In this document: one piece after another, positions 27,501 through 39,500 of the stretch
How the letters are laid out: each line of letters starts with the position of its first letter
Position numbering within the stretch: the stretch's first letter is position 1
From: Bettongia penicillata ogilbyi
Taxonomy: Eukaryota > Chordata > Mammalia > Diprotodontia > Potoroidae
NCBI GenBank assembly: GCA_023548195.1
Contig: JAJHZJ010000014.1
Span: 16,220,718-16,284,717 of the forward strand
Direction: 5' to 3'
Length of the DNA: 64,000 nt
Translations under genes and position numbers: made by a program
The notes under the pieces: model-generated
Databases searched by the model: none
Told to the model about the DNA's origin: nothing
Seen by the model: the letters and a program-made list of their open reading frames with translations, nothing else

Positions 27501-30500
27501 TCTGTGACACCTTTGATACAGTTCAATTTGGCGTAGTGTTAATCTTAAGAAATTAAATTTATCTCTCCCCTTAGGGGTAGTCAGTTGTTAGTATAAAAAA
27601 ATGCACATTACAAACATTGAAGAAGTTTATGTACTAGACTTTACCACAAAAAGTACTGGGCCAAGCCTGGAACCAACATCAACCAAGACCTTTCCAGACA
27701 GATCCGGGAGCACATGCTGATAAATGAACTTCAATTCCAAAGGAGAGAAGGAATGAGAAATAAATCCTGAAGAATCAGAAGAGGATTAAATCAAAAGTTT
27801 TGATTACTGCAAAGTATTTACTCAAATACAAGAAGATATTACATGAACAGTTCTTTTATTCATATTTATAAAGGATATTTCTTAATTGGTTAAGTATATA
27901 CAAGTGAAGATTAATAAGAAAAAAAAAATCAGGCTAATTTCCCACATTACTTTCAGCCCCAAACCCCTTTCTGGAGAAGGGATAATAGTAATAATAATAG
28001 CTGATATTTCTATAGCCCTATAAGGCTTATGAAGTGTATTAATTATATTATCTCACTTATTCCTCATCACAATTCAGTGAGGTTACTATTCTTCCCATTT
28101 CACAGATGAGGAAGTTAAAGTTTAGAAATTATCTACGGTCACACAACTAATAAATGTAGAAGATAAGAATTTGGGTTTCATCTGACCCAAATCAGTACTT
28201 CTTCCAAAAACCAGGTGACAGTGGTTATAACACTGGGCCTAGAGTCAGAATACCTGAGTTCAAATCCAACCTCAGATACTAGCTGTATAACCTAAGGCAA
28301 GTAACTTAACTTTTGTTTCCTCAACTGTATAAAAAGGATAATAATAATAATAGCATCTGTCTTTCAGGATGGTTATGAGGCTCAGAAGAGATAAGCACTA
28401 CATATATGTCAGCCATTATTTGTAGTAGTAGTATACCTTTTCTGAAGAAAAAATGCCAAGTGAGCACCTTTGAGTTCACCCTGATCCTCTCCAACTACAT
28501 CTATTTTCTGAATGACGGTCCATTTCCATCTTCAGCGACTCTAAATACTGAAATTCTAACAAGATAGCAAAATATTGCTGTGTTTTGGCTTACCATTCTA
28601 AAGCGGTCTAATTCCTGCTCAAGTCTTGGGAGAAGAAAGTATTTTTGGATTTTTCAAGAGTTCAATGGCAAGACAGAGACATGGATGGTGAATTAAAATT
28701 CAGGAAGTAGAAGTAAACTAGGTTCAAAATCTTGGCCTTGTCTCCTCCCCTCTCACCCTTAAATTCTCTTGGCCTCAGCTTTCCTTTCTGTAAAATAAGG
28801 GGACCGAACTGGATAACTTCTCAGTTTTCTTCCAGCTCTAAATCTATGGTTCCATGATCTAACTAAGAATATTCAATTTAGTAAAAATCAATGGCATTTT
28901 GCAAACAGAAGGAAATATCAATTCATTTTCTGATCCTAGTCTCAAGAATTTTAACATAATCCTGTTCCCATTTAGCACTTCAAAATCATAAACACCTTAA
29001 TATAAGACATTTAATATTACTTTCCCTTATATGATAAATATGTGACACTAAAAAGTAATTAAAGGTTTGCCCTTCTTTAAGAAAACAATATTAAAATATG
29101 AACTTTAAACAGAGAAATTAAGGTGGTAATGATATACATTACAAAAGATTATTAGACATAAAATAATATCTACGATATAATGGTTCTTGTATACATATAA
29201 TTAACAGAAAAGTATAGCACTAATAGCTAATCTCGGAAACTATCAAATAACCATTTAACAAGCAGTTATTAAGCTTCAATATATGCTTGGCTCAGAAGAT
29301 ACAAATACAAAGAATTAAACAATCCCTGCTCAAAGTAAGGTGGCAGCTAGGTGGCACAGTGTATAGAGCACTGGGCTTGGAATCAGGAAGATGAATCTTT
29401 CTGAGTTCAAATCCAATCTTGGATACTTACTGCTGTGTGACCCTGCACAAGTCACTTAACCCTGTTTGCCTCAGTTTTCTAATCTGTAAAATAAGCTGCA
29501 GAAGGAAATGGCAAACCACGACAGTATCACTGCCAAAAAAATTCCAAATGGAGTCATAGAGACAGACAAGACTGAAAAATGATGAGCTTACATTCAAACA
29601 GGAGAGATACCACACGAAATTTAATCAAATAATTAGACAATAATGTCATCTCTGAAATCCTAATAAGTCAATTTAATTTAATTTCTAGGGAAAATAGAAA
29701 TTTTTTGAAATTTAAACAGAATTTTTCAGGGATAATTCTACTATAAAAAAATGAGAGATATCCTGGTCCCAGGCCAGCACAGTCGAAACAGTCATTCCAA
29801 GTTCCAAGAAAATGGTCCTCCAAACTCCAGGGGCCTGAACTAGATTATATGTTATTGGGAAATATTTTTAAAATAAAAATACAATGGCACATTAAAAAAA
29901 AATGTTTGATAACATGGATTGGTTTCAGAGTTTTGGGGTTCCTAGCTTTGCTCAGATGTTGAAAAAGAACTCGCCAACTCAACCTTTTTCAACAACACTG
30001 AATCCTCCTCCAGGATATTTCTCATCAGATGCATCTCAATGCATCAAATTTAGCTTCCATAGCTACACAAATCATAGGCCTGACTAATCCAGTTACTGTC
30101 CTTCATCCAAAGAAGATTCCCCAGGAATTCATCATGAAGTACCAACATGGAGAGATCAATCTGGTGTCAGCCCTCCATCAGTTTACACAAATGCAGCATG
30201 TGCAACCTGACCTTAAGGAAACTGTAACAACAGGTAATGTTATGGATTCTTATTTTCCCTTCTGTGCTACGATGGACAGTACTTAATATAAAACTGGACT
30301 GGCACAAAATAAAAAAGTCTCGATCCAATGCAGCCAGGCTTGCCAGCTTTTGCAGTTGGATGATCATGAACTAAGGAATGTAGAAACCTCAGTTCTCCAT
30401 GCTTATCCATTTTTGGCCTTATGCCCCTAATGAAACCTCCTTCCAAAACAACTACGTTTTCTCCTTTCTGAATGATTCCTTATGATGGTCCATATTGACT

Positions 30501-33500
30501 GGATTCTCCAAAATGGTGATGTCATTAGCTATGAGAAACAACAATGGAGAGCTGGAAATTGTGGAGCTTAGGCAGTAGGTAAGATGCACCAAAAACCATG
30601 AAAAATGTTTTAGTTAGCTGCAAAGTAGGTCCAGCTGTTATCCCACAAAAGCTGTTGTAATAAATGAACATACACTTATATTACTATTTTTTCATGTGTA
30701 CATAGATTTTTTTATAGTTAATAAACTGCAAATTATAAAAACATGAAAGAAACCCATTATCTATTGTTAATATAATATCAAAGACTCAGGTGCTATCAGT
30801 GAGCTAAACAAAGCTGAAGTCCTATGTACTTCTGATTATTATGTAAGAACCATAGCTTTAACATAACAGTACTTAATATACAACAACTTCGTGCATTTAA
30901 TTATACTGCAACAAGATTCATTTTAAATACAATTTTCCTGTTTCCTTTCTTTTAAAAAAAATCCCATTCTATTTTCAAACCTAATTCTCTTCCTTCCTAT
31001 TTCCTCATCCCCTTCTCTGCTCTACTGAGGAGGTAAGAAAAACAAAATCTGTTATAAATATATACAGTCACAAAAAACAAACATGTCCAAAAAAATTTTT
31101 TTTCAGTCCCCATAGTCTATATTCTGAATCCATCAGCTCTTTCTGGAAATGAATAGCTTGTTTTATTATGAATCCTTTGAAACTGTGGTTGGTTATTGTA
31201 TTGCTCAGAGTTCCTAAGTCTTTTGGAATTGATAATCCTTATAATTTTTTCACTGTTTCCAAATTGATGAGAACCCCCTCAGTTTCCAATTTTTTTTTCC
31301 ACTACAAAAAAGACCCTCTACCTTTATTGTCCATTTGGGTCCACTTTTTCTCATTCTTTGATCTCTTTGAGGCACAGCCCAAATGGTAGTATTATCAGGT
31401 AAAAGATTATACACAGTTTAACAGTTTTTTGGACACAGTTGCACATTTCTTTTCAAAACGGTTATACTAGGTCACAGTGCCATCAAAAGTGTTTTAATGT
31501 CCCCTTTTCCCACTGCCCCCATAGTATCTGTCATTTTTCTTTTTGGTCAACTTTGCCAACTTTTGTGGTACTTCAGCTATTTTATTTAGTATTTCTCTAA
31601 TTATTAATAAGTTAGCACATTTTTCCATGTGGTTTTGACAGCTTAGACTTTTTCCTCTGAAAACTTACTTAAAGCCTTTATTCATTTATCAAATGGGGAA
31701 GGGCTTTTCTTCCTTCTTCTCTTCTAATTCTTAATTGCATTGCTTTTGGGTAAAAACTTTTTAATTTGATGTAAACAAAACTGTACATTTTACCTCCTAG
31801 GAATCTGTTATTTCATTTGGTTATTAACTTTTCCCTTATCCCTAGATCTTACTGGTAATTTCTTCCATGCTCCTCTCCTCTCCTTTCCCCCCCACATATG
31901 GGGTTACCATGCACTTATAACCTGAGAGTGCTCTACCAAAAGGAAGGTAAATTTTGAGGGCTGAAAACTATCAAGTTATTTTGGGGTTTACTGGCTAGAT
32001 TTCTTCCTTAAAGACCATGTGTTAAACCCAATTCACCGTGGCTCTCACTGACTGGACAACAATAGTACTATGACCAAGCACTACTCAGTGGTTATTTTTT
32101 GGGTCCAAAGGGCTCAGAGTGAAGGCAAATAGTAATTGTTTCCTTTTTGCCAGGAACGCTGAGGGTCTTCCTCTCCCAGTCTGACTTTTTTTTTTTTTAT
32201 TAAAGGGGCCATCCAGACTCACTTCTCTAGCAAGCCGAATCACTGAATAGGCATTGTCTCAAAGTGAGAACTTAGCTTAAAAAGGCCAAGGTCTCCCACT
32301 GCATCCTGGGCCACCTCTAGTTGTCCTATTCGATACCTGGCTACTGGACACAGATAGCTCTGGAAGAGAAAATAAGGCTGGTGACTTTGTACAGCCCTCC
32401 CTCACTCAAATCCAATTCAATTGCAAGTCATGGCCTCATCTTCCTGCACGTCAGGATCCTCTTAAAAAATGAAGGACAATCCATAACCAAATACAACCTC
32501 TAATTTACATGTCACCTTTTATTTCTGTTGGAGTTTTATCTTGGTATATGGTATGTTAGTACACATCTAGTATCTGTCAAATCTTCAGATTTTCCAAGTT
32601 TTTGCTGAAGTTAGTTCTTTCCCAATAGCTTAGATTTTTGTAGGGTACTGTGTTGGTTGTTTTAGGATATTATGTACTTTATCTTTTCCACTGATCAACC
32701 TATTTCTTTCCCAGTAGCAAAATGTTTTGACACTTGGGGCTGTATGGTGTAGTTTGAGATCTGGCATTAGGCTCCAATCATTCTCAACTTTTGTTTCACT
32801 GTTTTCCTTGCTATTTTGTTCCTCCAGATGAATGATACTGTTTTTCCTACCTTAGTAATTCTTTGATGTCTGATTGACATGGCACTAAGTAATTTAGGTG
32901 GTACTGACATTTTTACTAAATTGGCTTGCCTTACCCATAAGTCATTAGTATTTCTCCAATTGTTAAAATGTCTTTAGTCATGCAAAGTGTTTGGTAATTG
33001 TTTTCACAGTTTCTCTGTGGGTCTTGGCAAGAAGACATCCAAGTATTTTATATTATATATAGTTAAATAGAATTTTTCTTGGTACCTTGCCTGCTGGATT
33101 TTGTTGGTATTGCAAAGAAATATAGATGATTTGTGTATGTGTGTGTGTGTATGTACAACACACATACATATATGTATATACATACATATATTTATCCTGC
33201 AACTTTGCTGAAGTTTCAATTAGTTTTTTTAGCTGATTTTCTAGTGTTGTTGAAATAAACAACCATATCATCAATAAAATGTTTTATTTATTCTTTGCCT
33301 ATGTCTATTTCTTAAATTGATTTTTGTCTTATTGCTAAAGCTAGCATTTCTAATACAATATAGAATAGTAGTGAGATCCTTATTTTATCCCTGATCTTAT
33401 AGTTTCCAGCTTATCTCTATTATAAATAATGCTTACTCTTGGCTTTACATAGATACTAACTAAACCTACATTTCTTCTCATGCTTTCTAGAGTTTGCAAT

Positions 33501-36500
33501 AGGTATAGGTGTATTTTGTCAAAATCCTTTTCTTTATCTGCTACAACTATAGGATTTTTGTTATTTTGTTATTGATACATATATGTATGTATGCTCATAT
33601 GTGGGTAATATTGAACTAGCTCGGTATTCCTGGTAAATTTCAGCCTGGTTATAGTGTGTGATTTTTGTGCTACGTTACTGTAGCTTCCGTGGTAATATTT
33701 TATTTAAAATTTTTGTATCCATATGCATCAAGGATATTGGTCTATAGTTTTCTGTTTCAATTCTCCTTGGTTGAGGAGTAAAGACTATTTGTGTCATAAA
33801 ATGAATCTGACTGGAGTAATTCTTTATATATTTTTTCAAAATTTGATAGAATTTATAAATCCATCTTGTTCTGGGTTTCTTCAATTTGGGAGTTCATTTA
33901 CAGCATTTCTTTTTCTAAGGCAGAGTTATTCAATTTTTGTATTTCCTGTTTTGTTATTTTGGGCTACGTACATTTTTGTATGCACTGATGCATTTAGATT
34001 GTCAAATTTACTGGCATATAGTGAGGTGAAATTGCTCCTAATAATTGCTTTTATTTCTCCTTCATTGGACATGAATTAACCTTTTTCATTTTTGATACAA
34101 TTCTGTTTTTTGGGGTTTTTTTGGTAATCAAATTACCAATGGCTTTTCTACCTTATTACTTTAAAAAAAAAGCTTCCAATTTTATCTACAAGGGCATAAG
34201 ATTTTTAACTTCCAATTTTCCTATTTTGTTCCTCTCTCCTTTGATTTTCAGTACTTCTATTTTTAGTATTGGGGTTTTTTGATTTGTTGTCTAATTTTTT
34301 TAACTGCACATACAATTGGTTGATCTACTTTTTCTATTATTGATGAAAATATTTCCTTAAGTACCACTTTCATCACATGCCACAAATTTTGGTGTGTTGT
34401 CTCAGTATTGTTATCTTTAATAACATTAGATGCTATTATTTGTTTTTGCATCCATCCATTTTTTTAGGATTAAGCTAGTTTCTAAGTAATTTTTAATCTT
34501 TGCTTCATTTGCTTTCATTAAAAGTAATTTTTATTGCATTAAGTTTCAAGCAAGATGCATTTTATTATTTCTGCATTTTTGTGAGGCTTTTACATCTTAA
34601 TTTCCAGGCAATTTCTGTGAACATGACTTGCACAGATAAGAAATAGGTATACTCCTTTTTATTGTCATTCAGAATTATCCACTAGGTTATCTTTAATGTT
34701 TCTGTTCAGTTCCATAAAATTTAATTTTTTGGTCAGATTTATCTAAGGCTGTGAGGGGTAAATTGAGGTTCTCCTACTCATGGAATTTTATTGTTCATTT
34801 CTCTCCACAACTTATTTAAATTTTCTTTTAAAAATTAGGTGTTCTCTCACTTGATACATATATATTTAGTACTGGTGACAACTCAACATCTGTAGTCATT
34901 TCAGCAAGACACAGCTTTCCTGTCTCTCAATTAGGGCCACTTTTACTTTCGCTTTATCCAAGATTGTAACTGCTACCTCTGCTATGTTTTTTAACTTTAG
35001 CATAAAGTATAACAGATTCTGCTTCCCCTCCTACCTCCTTTTTCTTTTAAATTGTGTATATCCTTCTGTTACAAGTGTTTCTTATAATCATTGTTGGATT
35101 CTGGTTTCTAATCCATTCTGCCATCCTCTTCTGTTTTATGGGTGAGTCCATCCTATTCACACTTGTGATTGTGTATTTTGCTCCATCCTATTCTCTTATT
35201 TTTTTCCTGGTCTCTTTAAGAATTCATTTTGCTTCTGAGTAATGTATTCTTTAATTGAACCTCTTTCTCCCCCAACCCTTTCCCTTAACTTTTTGTCCTA
35301 TTTTCCTATTGGGTAAGATGTTTTGCTTTATCCTAGTACGTACATATGTGTATTCTTTCCTCTTTTCACTAGTTCAGATGAAAGTGAGGTTCCACTGCCT
35401 TTTCCTAGATGTATAAATTTCTTATGCAACACATTTACTTGAGGTGATTTTTAGCATTCTTCCTCTCATTTTCCCTCTTTGCCAGAGTGTTCCTCTTATT
35501 AAGATATTAGGAGATACCCTGTTTTCCAGAGGTAAGGGCCAACAAACAGGCTGACAGGCTGTGCCTTGAGCTGAGTTGCCATAACAACAATCCTTTGTGC
35601 TTACCATCCAGATACTCTCACCCTCTGGTATTGCTTTAACCAACACCAGGTGTTCTTGAGGGATTTATGACTTTCATATTAATCAATTAATCAATAACTA
35701 TTTAGATTTGTTGGATTTTCCCTATTCCCTGAGAGGAAGACCAAGATGTGAAGCGGCCAACATGCTGCAGCAGAAAGTGATCAATCAAAATCTCCCATGC
35801 TAGTAACTGTCAAGTGAACAGAACCAGGTACCCAGGTACTCCAGTTTCCACCATGCTAATTCTGGTTTTGTATCCCACTGAATGATCACAATGCTCAGTG
35901 ATTCTAATAACTTGGAGACTGTTTCCATAGGACTCAAGAACTGTCCCAAGAAACACCAACCATGGGAACTGTTTACTCAGGACAGTGTTGGGTCCTGCCT
36001 TCTTGAGGTTTTCATGTATAAAAGTCCTATCCCTGCCATAACCTATAAGACCTCCTTAGGAAGGTAGACTTCTGCTTACAAGTGTTTTCCTTACTTTGAA
36101 ATTATTCCATTTGATTCCTGACTCTATCTCTAACCTTTGTTTAGCTCCAGTCACCCATAGGTTAGACTGGTTCTGATGCAGTTGACACTCTTCTCTGTCC
36201 TTTTCGTCTTATTCTTGAGATCATTAAAACATAGGAGAATCATTCCCAGCCCTCTGTTCCTTCCTCTATGACCAATGGTAATGATAAGAGTTCTGGGCAA
36301 ATACATAATAGGCCTAAGAATAGTCAACACATATATCGAACTTATTAAGTGCCAGGCACTATGCTAAGCACTTTACAATTATTACCTCATTGAATGCTCA
36401 CAACAATGGGCTATTATCATGCCCATTTAACAAAGGAGGATGAGGCAAATAAGAGTTAAGTGACTTGTCCACAATCACAGTTAGTAAGCATCTGAGGCTT

Positions 36501-39500
36501 AGAACTTCATGTTTGGATTTGAATTCAGGTCCTCTTACCTTTGGGTGTAGTGTTTTATCTATCGTGTCCCCTAGCTATGTCAACACCCCTATAATAATAT
36601 AAAGTTTAATCTTCTTTAGTCCCTTACAATTAATTACTTGCTCATGTTTATTTTTTTATGCTTCTCTTGAATTCTGTATTTGTCAAAGTTTCTACTCAAT
36701 TCTAGTTTTTTCATCAGGAATGCTTAGAAGTCATCTACTTTATTAAAAGCCCATTTCCTCCCCTGTAGAATTATATAATTGACTCATTTCATACTTCAGC
36801 AAGCTAGGTTTCAGCAATATGTGAATCAGTAACTACCAGATGAGCAGGAGAGGAACTAGAGACCAAAGTGCCAAAGTGGATTATGGAGAAGGCAAGAGAG
36901 TTTCAGAAAAAAACATCTACTTCCCTGAATACACTCAAGCCTTTGATTGTGTGGATTGCACAAAATATGGTAAGTCCTCAAAGAGATGAATATCTTACTT
37001 GCCTCCAGAAGAACTAGTTGCCAAGAAGCAACAGTTGGAACCAACACATGGAACAACTGATTGGTTTAAGACTGGAAAAGGGGACAACAAGGCTGATTAT
37101 CGTCACCTTAGTTATTTAACTTACATGCAGAGTACATGATGTGAAATGCCAGACTGTATGAATCAAAAGCTGGAATTAAGGTTCCCGGAAAAAAAGATCA
37201 ACAATCTCAGATATGGAGATGATACTACTCTGATGGCAGTAAAGTAAAGAGGAATTAAGAAGCCTCTTGATGAGAGGACAGTGAAAAAGCTGACTTGAAA
37301 CTAATTTCAAAAATACTGAGATCTTGGCAACTGGTCTCATCAATTTCTGGCCTGTATTTGTCCTTTGTTCTCAAAGAGGACCTAAATGATATCAGAGAGA
37401 TGATGACAAGACTTCCCATTGACTTTGATTTGAGTGAGGCAGGGCTGTGAAAGGTCATCAGCCTCACTTTCTCCTCCAGAGCCATCTGGGTCCAGTGGCC
37501 AGATATTCATCAGGACAACTGGAGATGGCCTAGGATGCAATGGGTGACCCTGGCCCTTTTAAGTTAAGGTCTTTTTCAGGTTCTCACTTTGAGTGAGGCA
37601 GTGCCCATTCAGTGAATAGGGAGGTTCTTAAAGAAGTGGGTCAAGAGATGGCCCCTTGAATAACAAAAAAAAAAATCAAATTGGGAGGGGAAGACCCTCA
37701 GGGTTGCTAGCCAAAAGAGAAAGTTACTACTGACATTCACTCAGAGCTAGGAGGGCAAAGACCTATTGTAGGCCAATCTGTGAGCTCCAGAGTAAACTGG
37801 GTTTAAGGCTTCGTCTCTGAAAAAGAAATCTAGCCAGTAAACCTTAAGTTAAAGAGGCAGCTTTCAGCCATCAAAATTTACCTTCCTTTGGGCAAAATAC
37901 CCTCAGGTAAAGGGAGGGGAGAGAGAGGGGGAAAAAAGGGGAGAAGACAGGAAATCAGAGGAGGGGATGGGGGGAAGGAATGGGAAGGGAAGGGAGGGAA
38001 GAAGAGGGGAGGAGGTTGAGTTTATCTTGGTAGCTGGGACTACTCACAGGTTATATTCCTGTTAAACAGAAGGAAAAGAAATGAGAGCAATGTCAGATTT
38101 CATAATTTTGGGCTCAATGATCACGGCAGACAGTGACTGCAGCAATGACACTTGCTCCTTGGAAGAAAAGCTATGGCAAATCTGAACAGCATACTAAAAA
38201 GCAGAGACATCAGCTTGTTGACAAAGGCCATCATAGTTATGGCTATGGTTTTTCCAGTAGCAATGTACAGCTGTTAAGAGTTGGACTATAAGGAAAGCTG
38301 AGAGTCAAAGAATCAACATTTTTGAACAGTGCTGCCAGAGACTTTTGAGAGTTCCTTGGACACCAAAAAGTTCAAATCAGTCAATATTTAAAGAAATTAA
38401 TTCAGGCTATTCACTAGAAGGTCAAATACTGAAGCTGAAATAGTTAACCACATAATAAAAAGATAGGACTAATTGGAAAAGACCCTGATATTGAGAAAAG
38501 ATGAAGGCAAAAGGAGAAGGTGAAGACAGAGAATGAGATGGACAGATAATGCCATGGAAACAACAAAGTGAACTTGCTCAGACTTCAAGAGATAGTGGAA
38601 GACAAGACAGTCCACTGCACTAGGGTACATGGGGTCACAAAGAGTAGGAATGACTAAACAACAACAAAGCAATTAGTTCATTTTTGGTTGTAAGTCTAGA
38701 TCTTTTACTTCTGGAACATCATACTTCACAATCCTCACTTTTAAAGTGGTGGGGGCTAAATTATGTGTATCTCGACTTTGGCTCCTTGGTACCTGAATTT
38801 TTTTTTTTTCGGGATTCTTGCAGTACTTTCTCCCTGACCTGGGAGCTCTGGATTTTGGTTATAATATTCCTGAAAGTTTTTACTTTTTTTTTTTTTTCAG
38901 AAGGTGACTGGTGGGTTCTTTCAATTTCTAACTTGGCCTCTGGTTCTAAGTTACCTGAGCAGGCCTCTTTGTTTATGGCTTTCAGGTTCCTGAGTTTTTC
39001 TTAAATTATTTGTCCTTCATCGATTTTCCAAGTCACTTGTGTTTACTATGTGGTATCTCACTTTTTCTTCTAATTTCTCAGTTTTTAAAATTTGTTATAG
39101 TATTTTTGATGTCCTATGGAGTCACTGCCTTCCATTTGGACAATTCTAATTTTTAAGGCTTTTTTAAAAATAAGGTTTTGTACCTCTTCTTTTTCTAAGC
39201 CATTAATTCTCTTTTTATCTTTCTTCTTTAGCTCTTCCCATTTTTTTTTAACTGTTTATGCATCAAGGAAGAGGTAATGAAGGAAAAAACGTTGCCCTCA
39301 TCCCTCCCCACTCCCCTTGGTTTTAAATTCAATTTAAATTACTTTAATTAATTTAATATTTTATTTTTATTATATATTAAGTAATTAACTTAATGAAATT
39401 CACCGCTTGAAAATGAAGCCTTTATGTTGCAAAGCTCAATTATTCTTAAAAAAATAAATACAAAATGGACCAGGTATATACACATATACAGACCATATAA

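Larger units (their letters stand above)
30940..35425 (-). mobile_element. Long L1, minus strand: 3' UTR and most of ORF2
   Basis: On the minus strand the piece near 33.7 kb gives [20 protein letters not shown], the conserved reverse-transcriptase core. Further pieces cover the C-terminus (31.0-31.8 kb) and the endonuclease-side region (34.9-35.2 kb). Numerous stops show it is dead. A 600-bp repeat (31885-32490) splits it. ORF1 of an L1 in the same orientation lies at 38680-39260. Confidence 0.75.
36840..38667 (+). mobile_element. RTE/BovB LINE, 3' half, split by an insertion
   Basis: The reverse-transcriptase remnant reads [10 protein letters not shown] near 36935 and later [10 protein letters not shown] near 37220, the R-Y-x-D-D catalytic box of RTE elements. 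The frame is broken. It stops at about 37341 and resumes near 38066 (ATTTTGGGCTCAATGATCAC). The end is TGGGGTCACAAAGAGTAGGA followed by ACAACAACAA. Similarity to BovB is recalled in detail. Confidence 0.8.
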
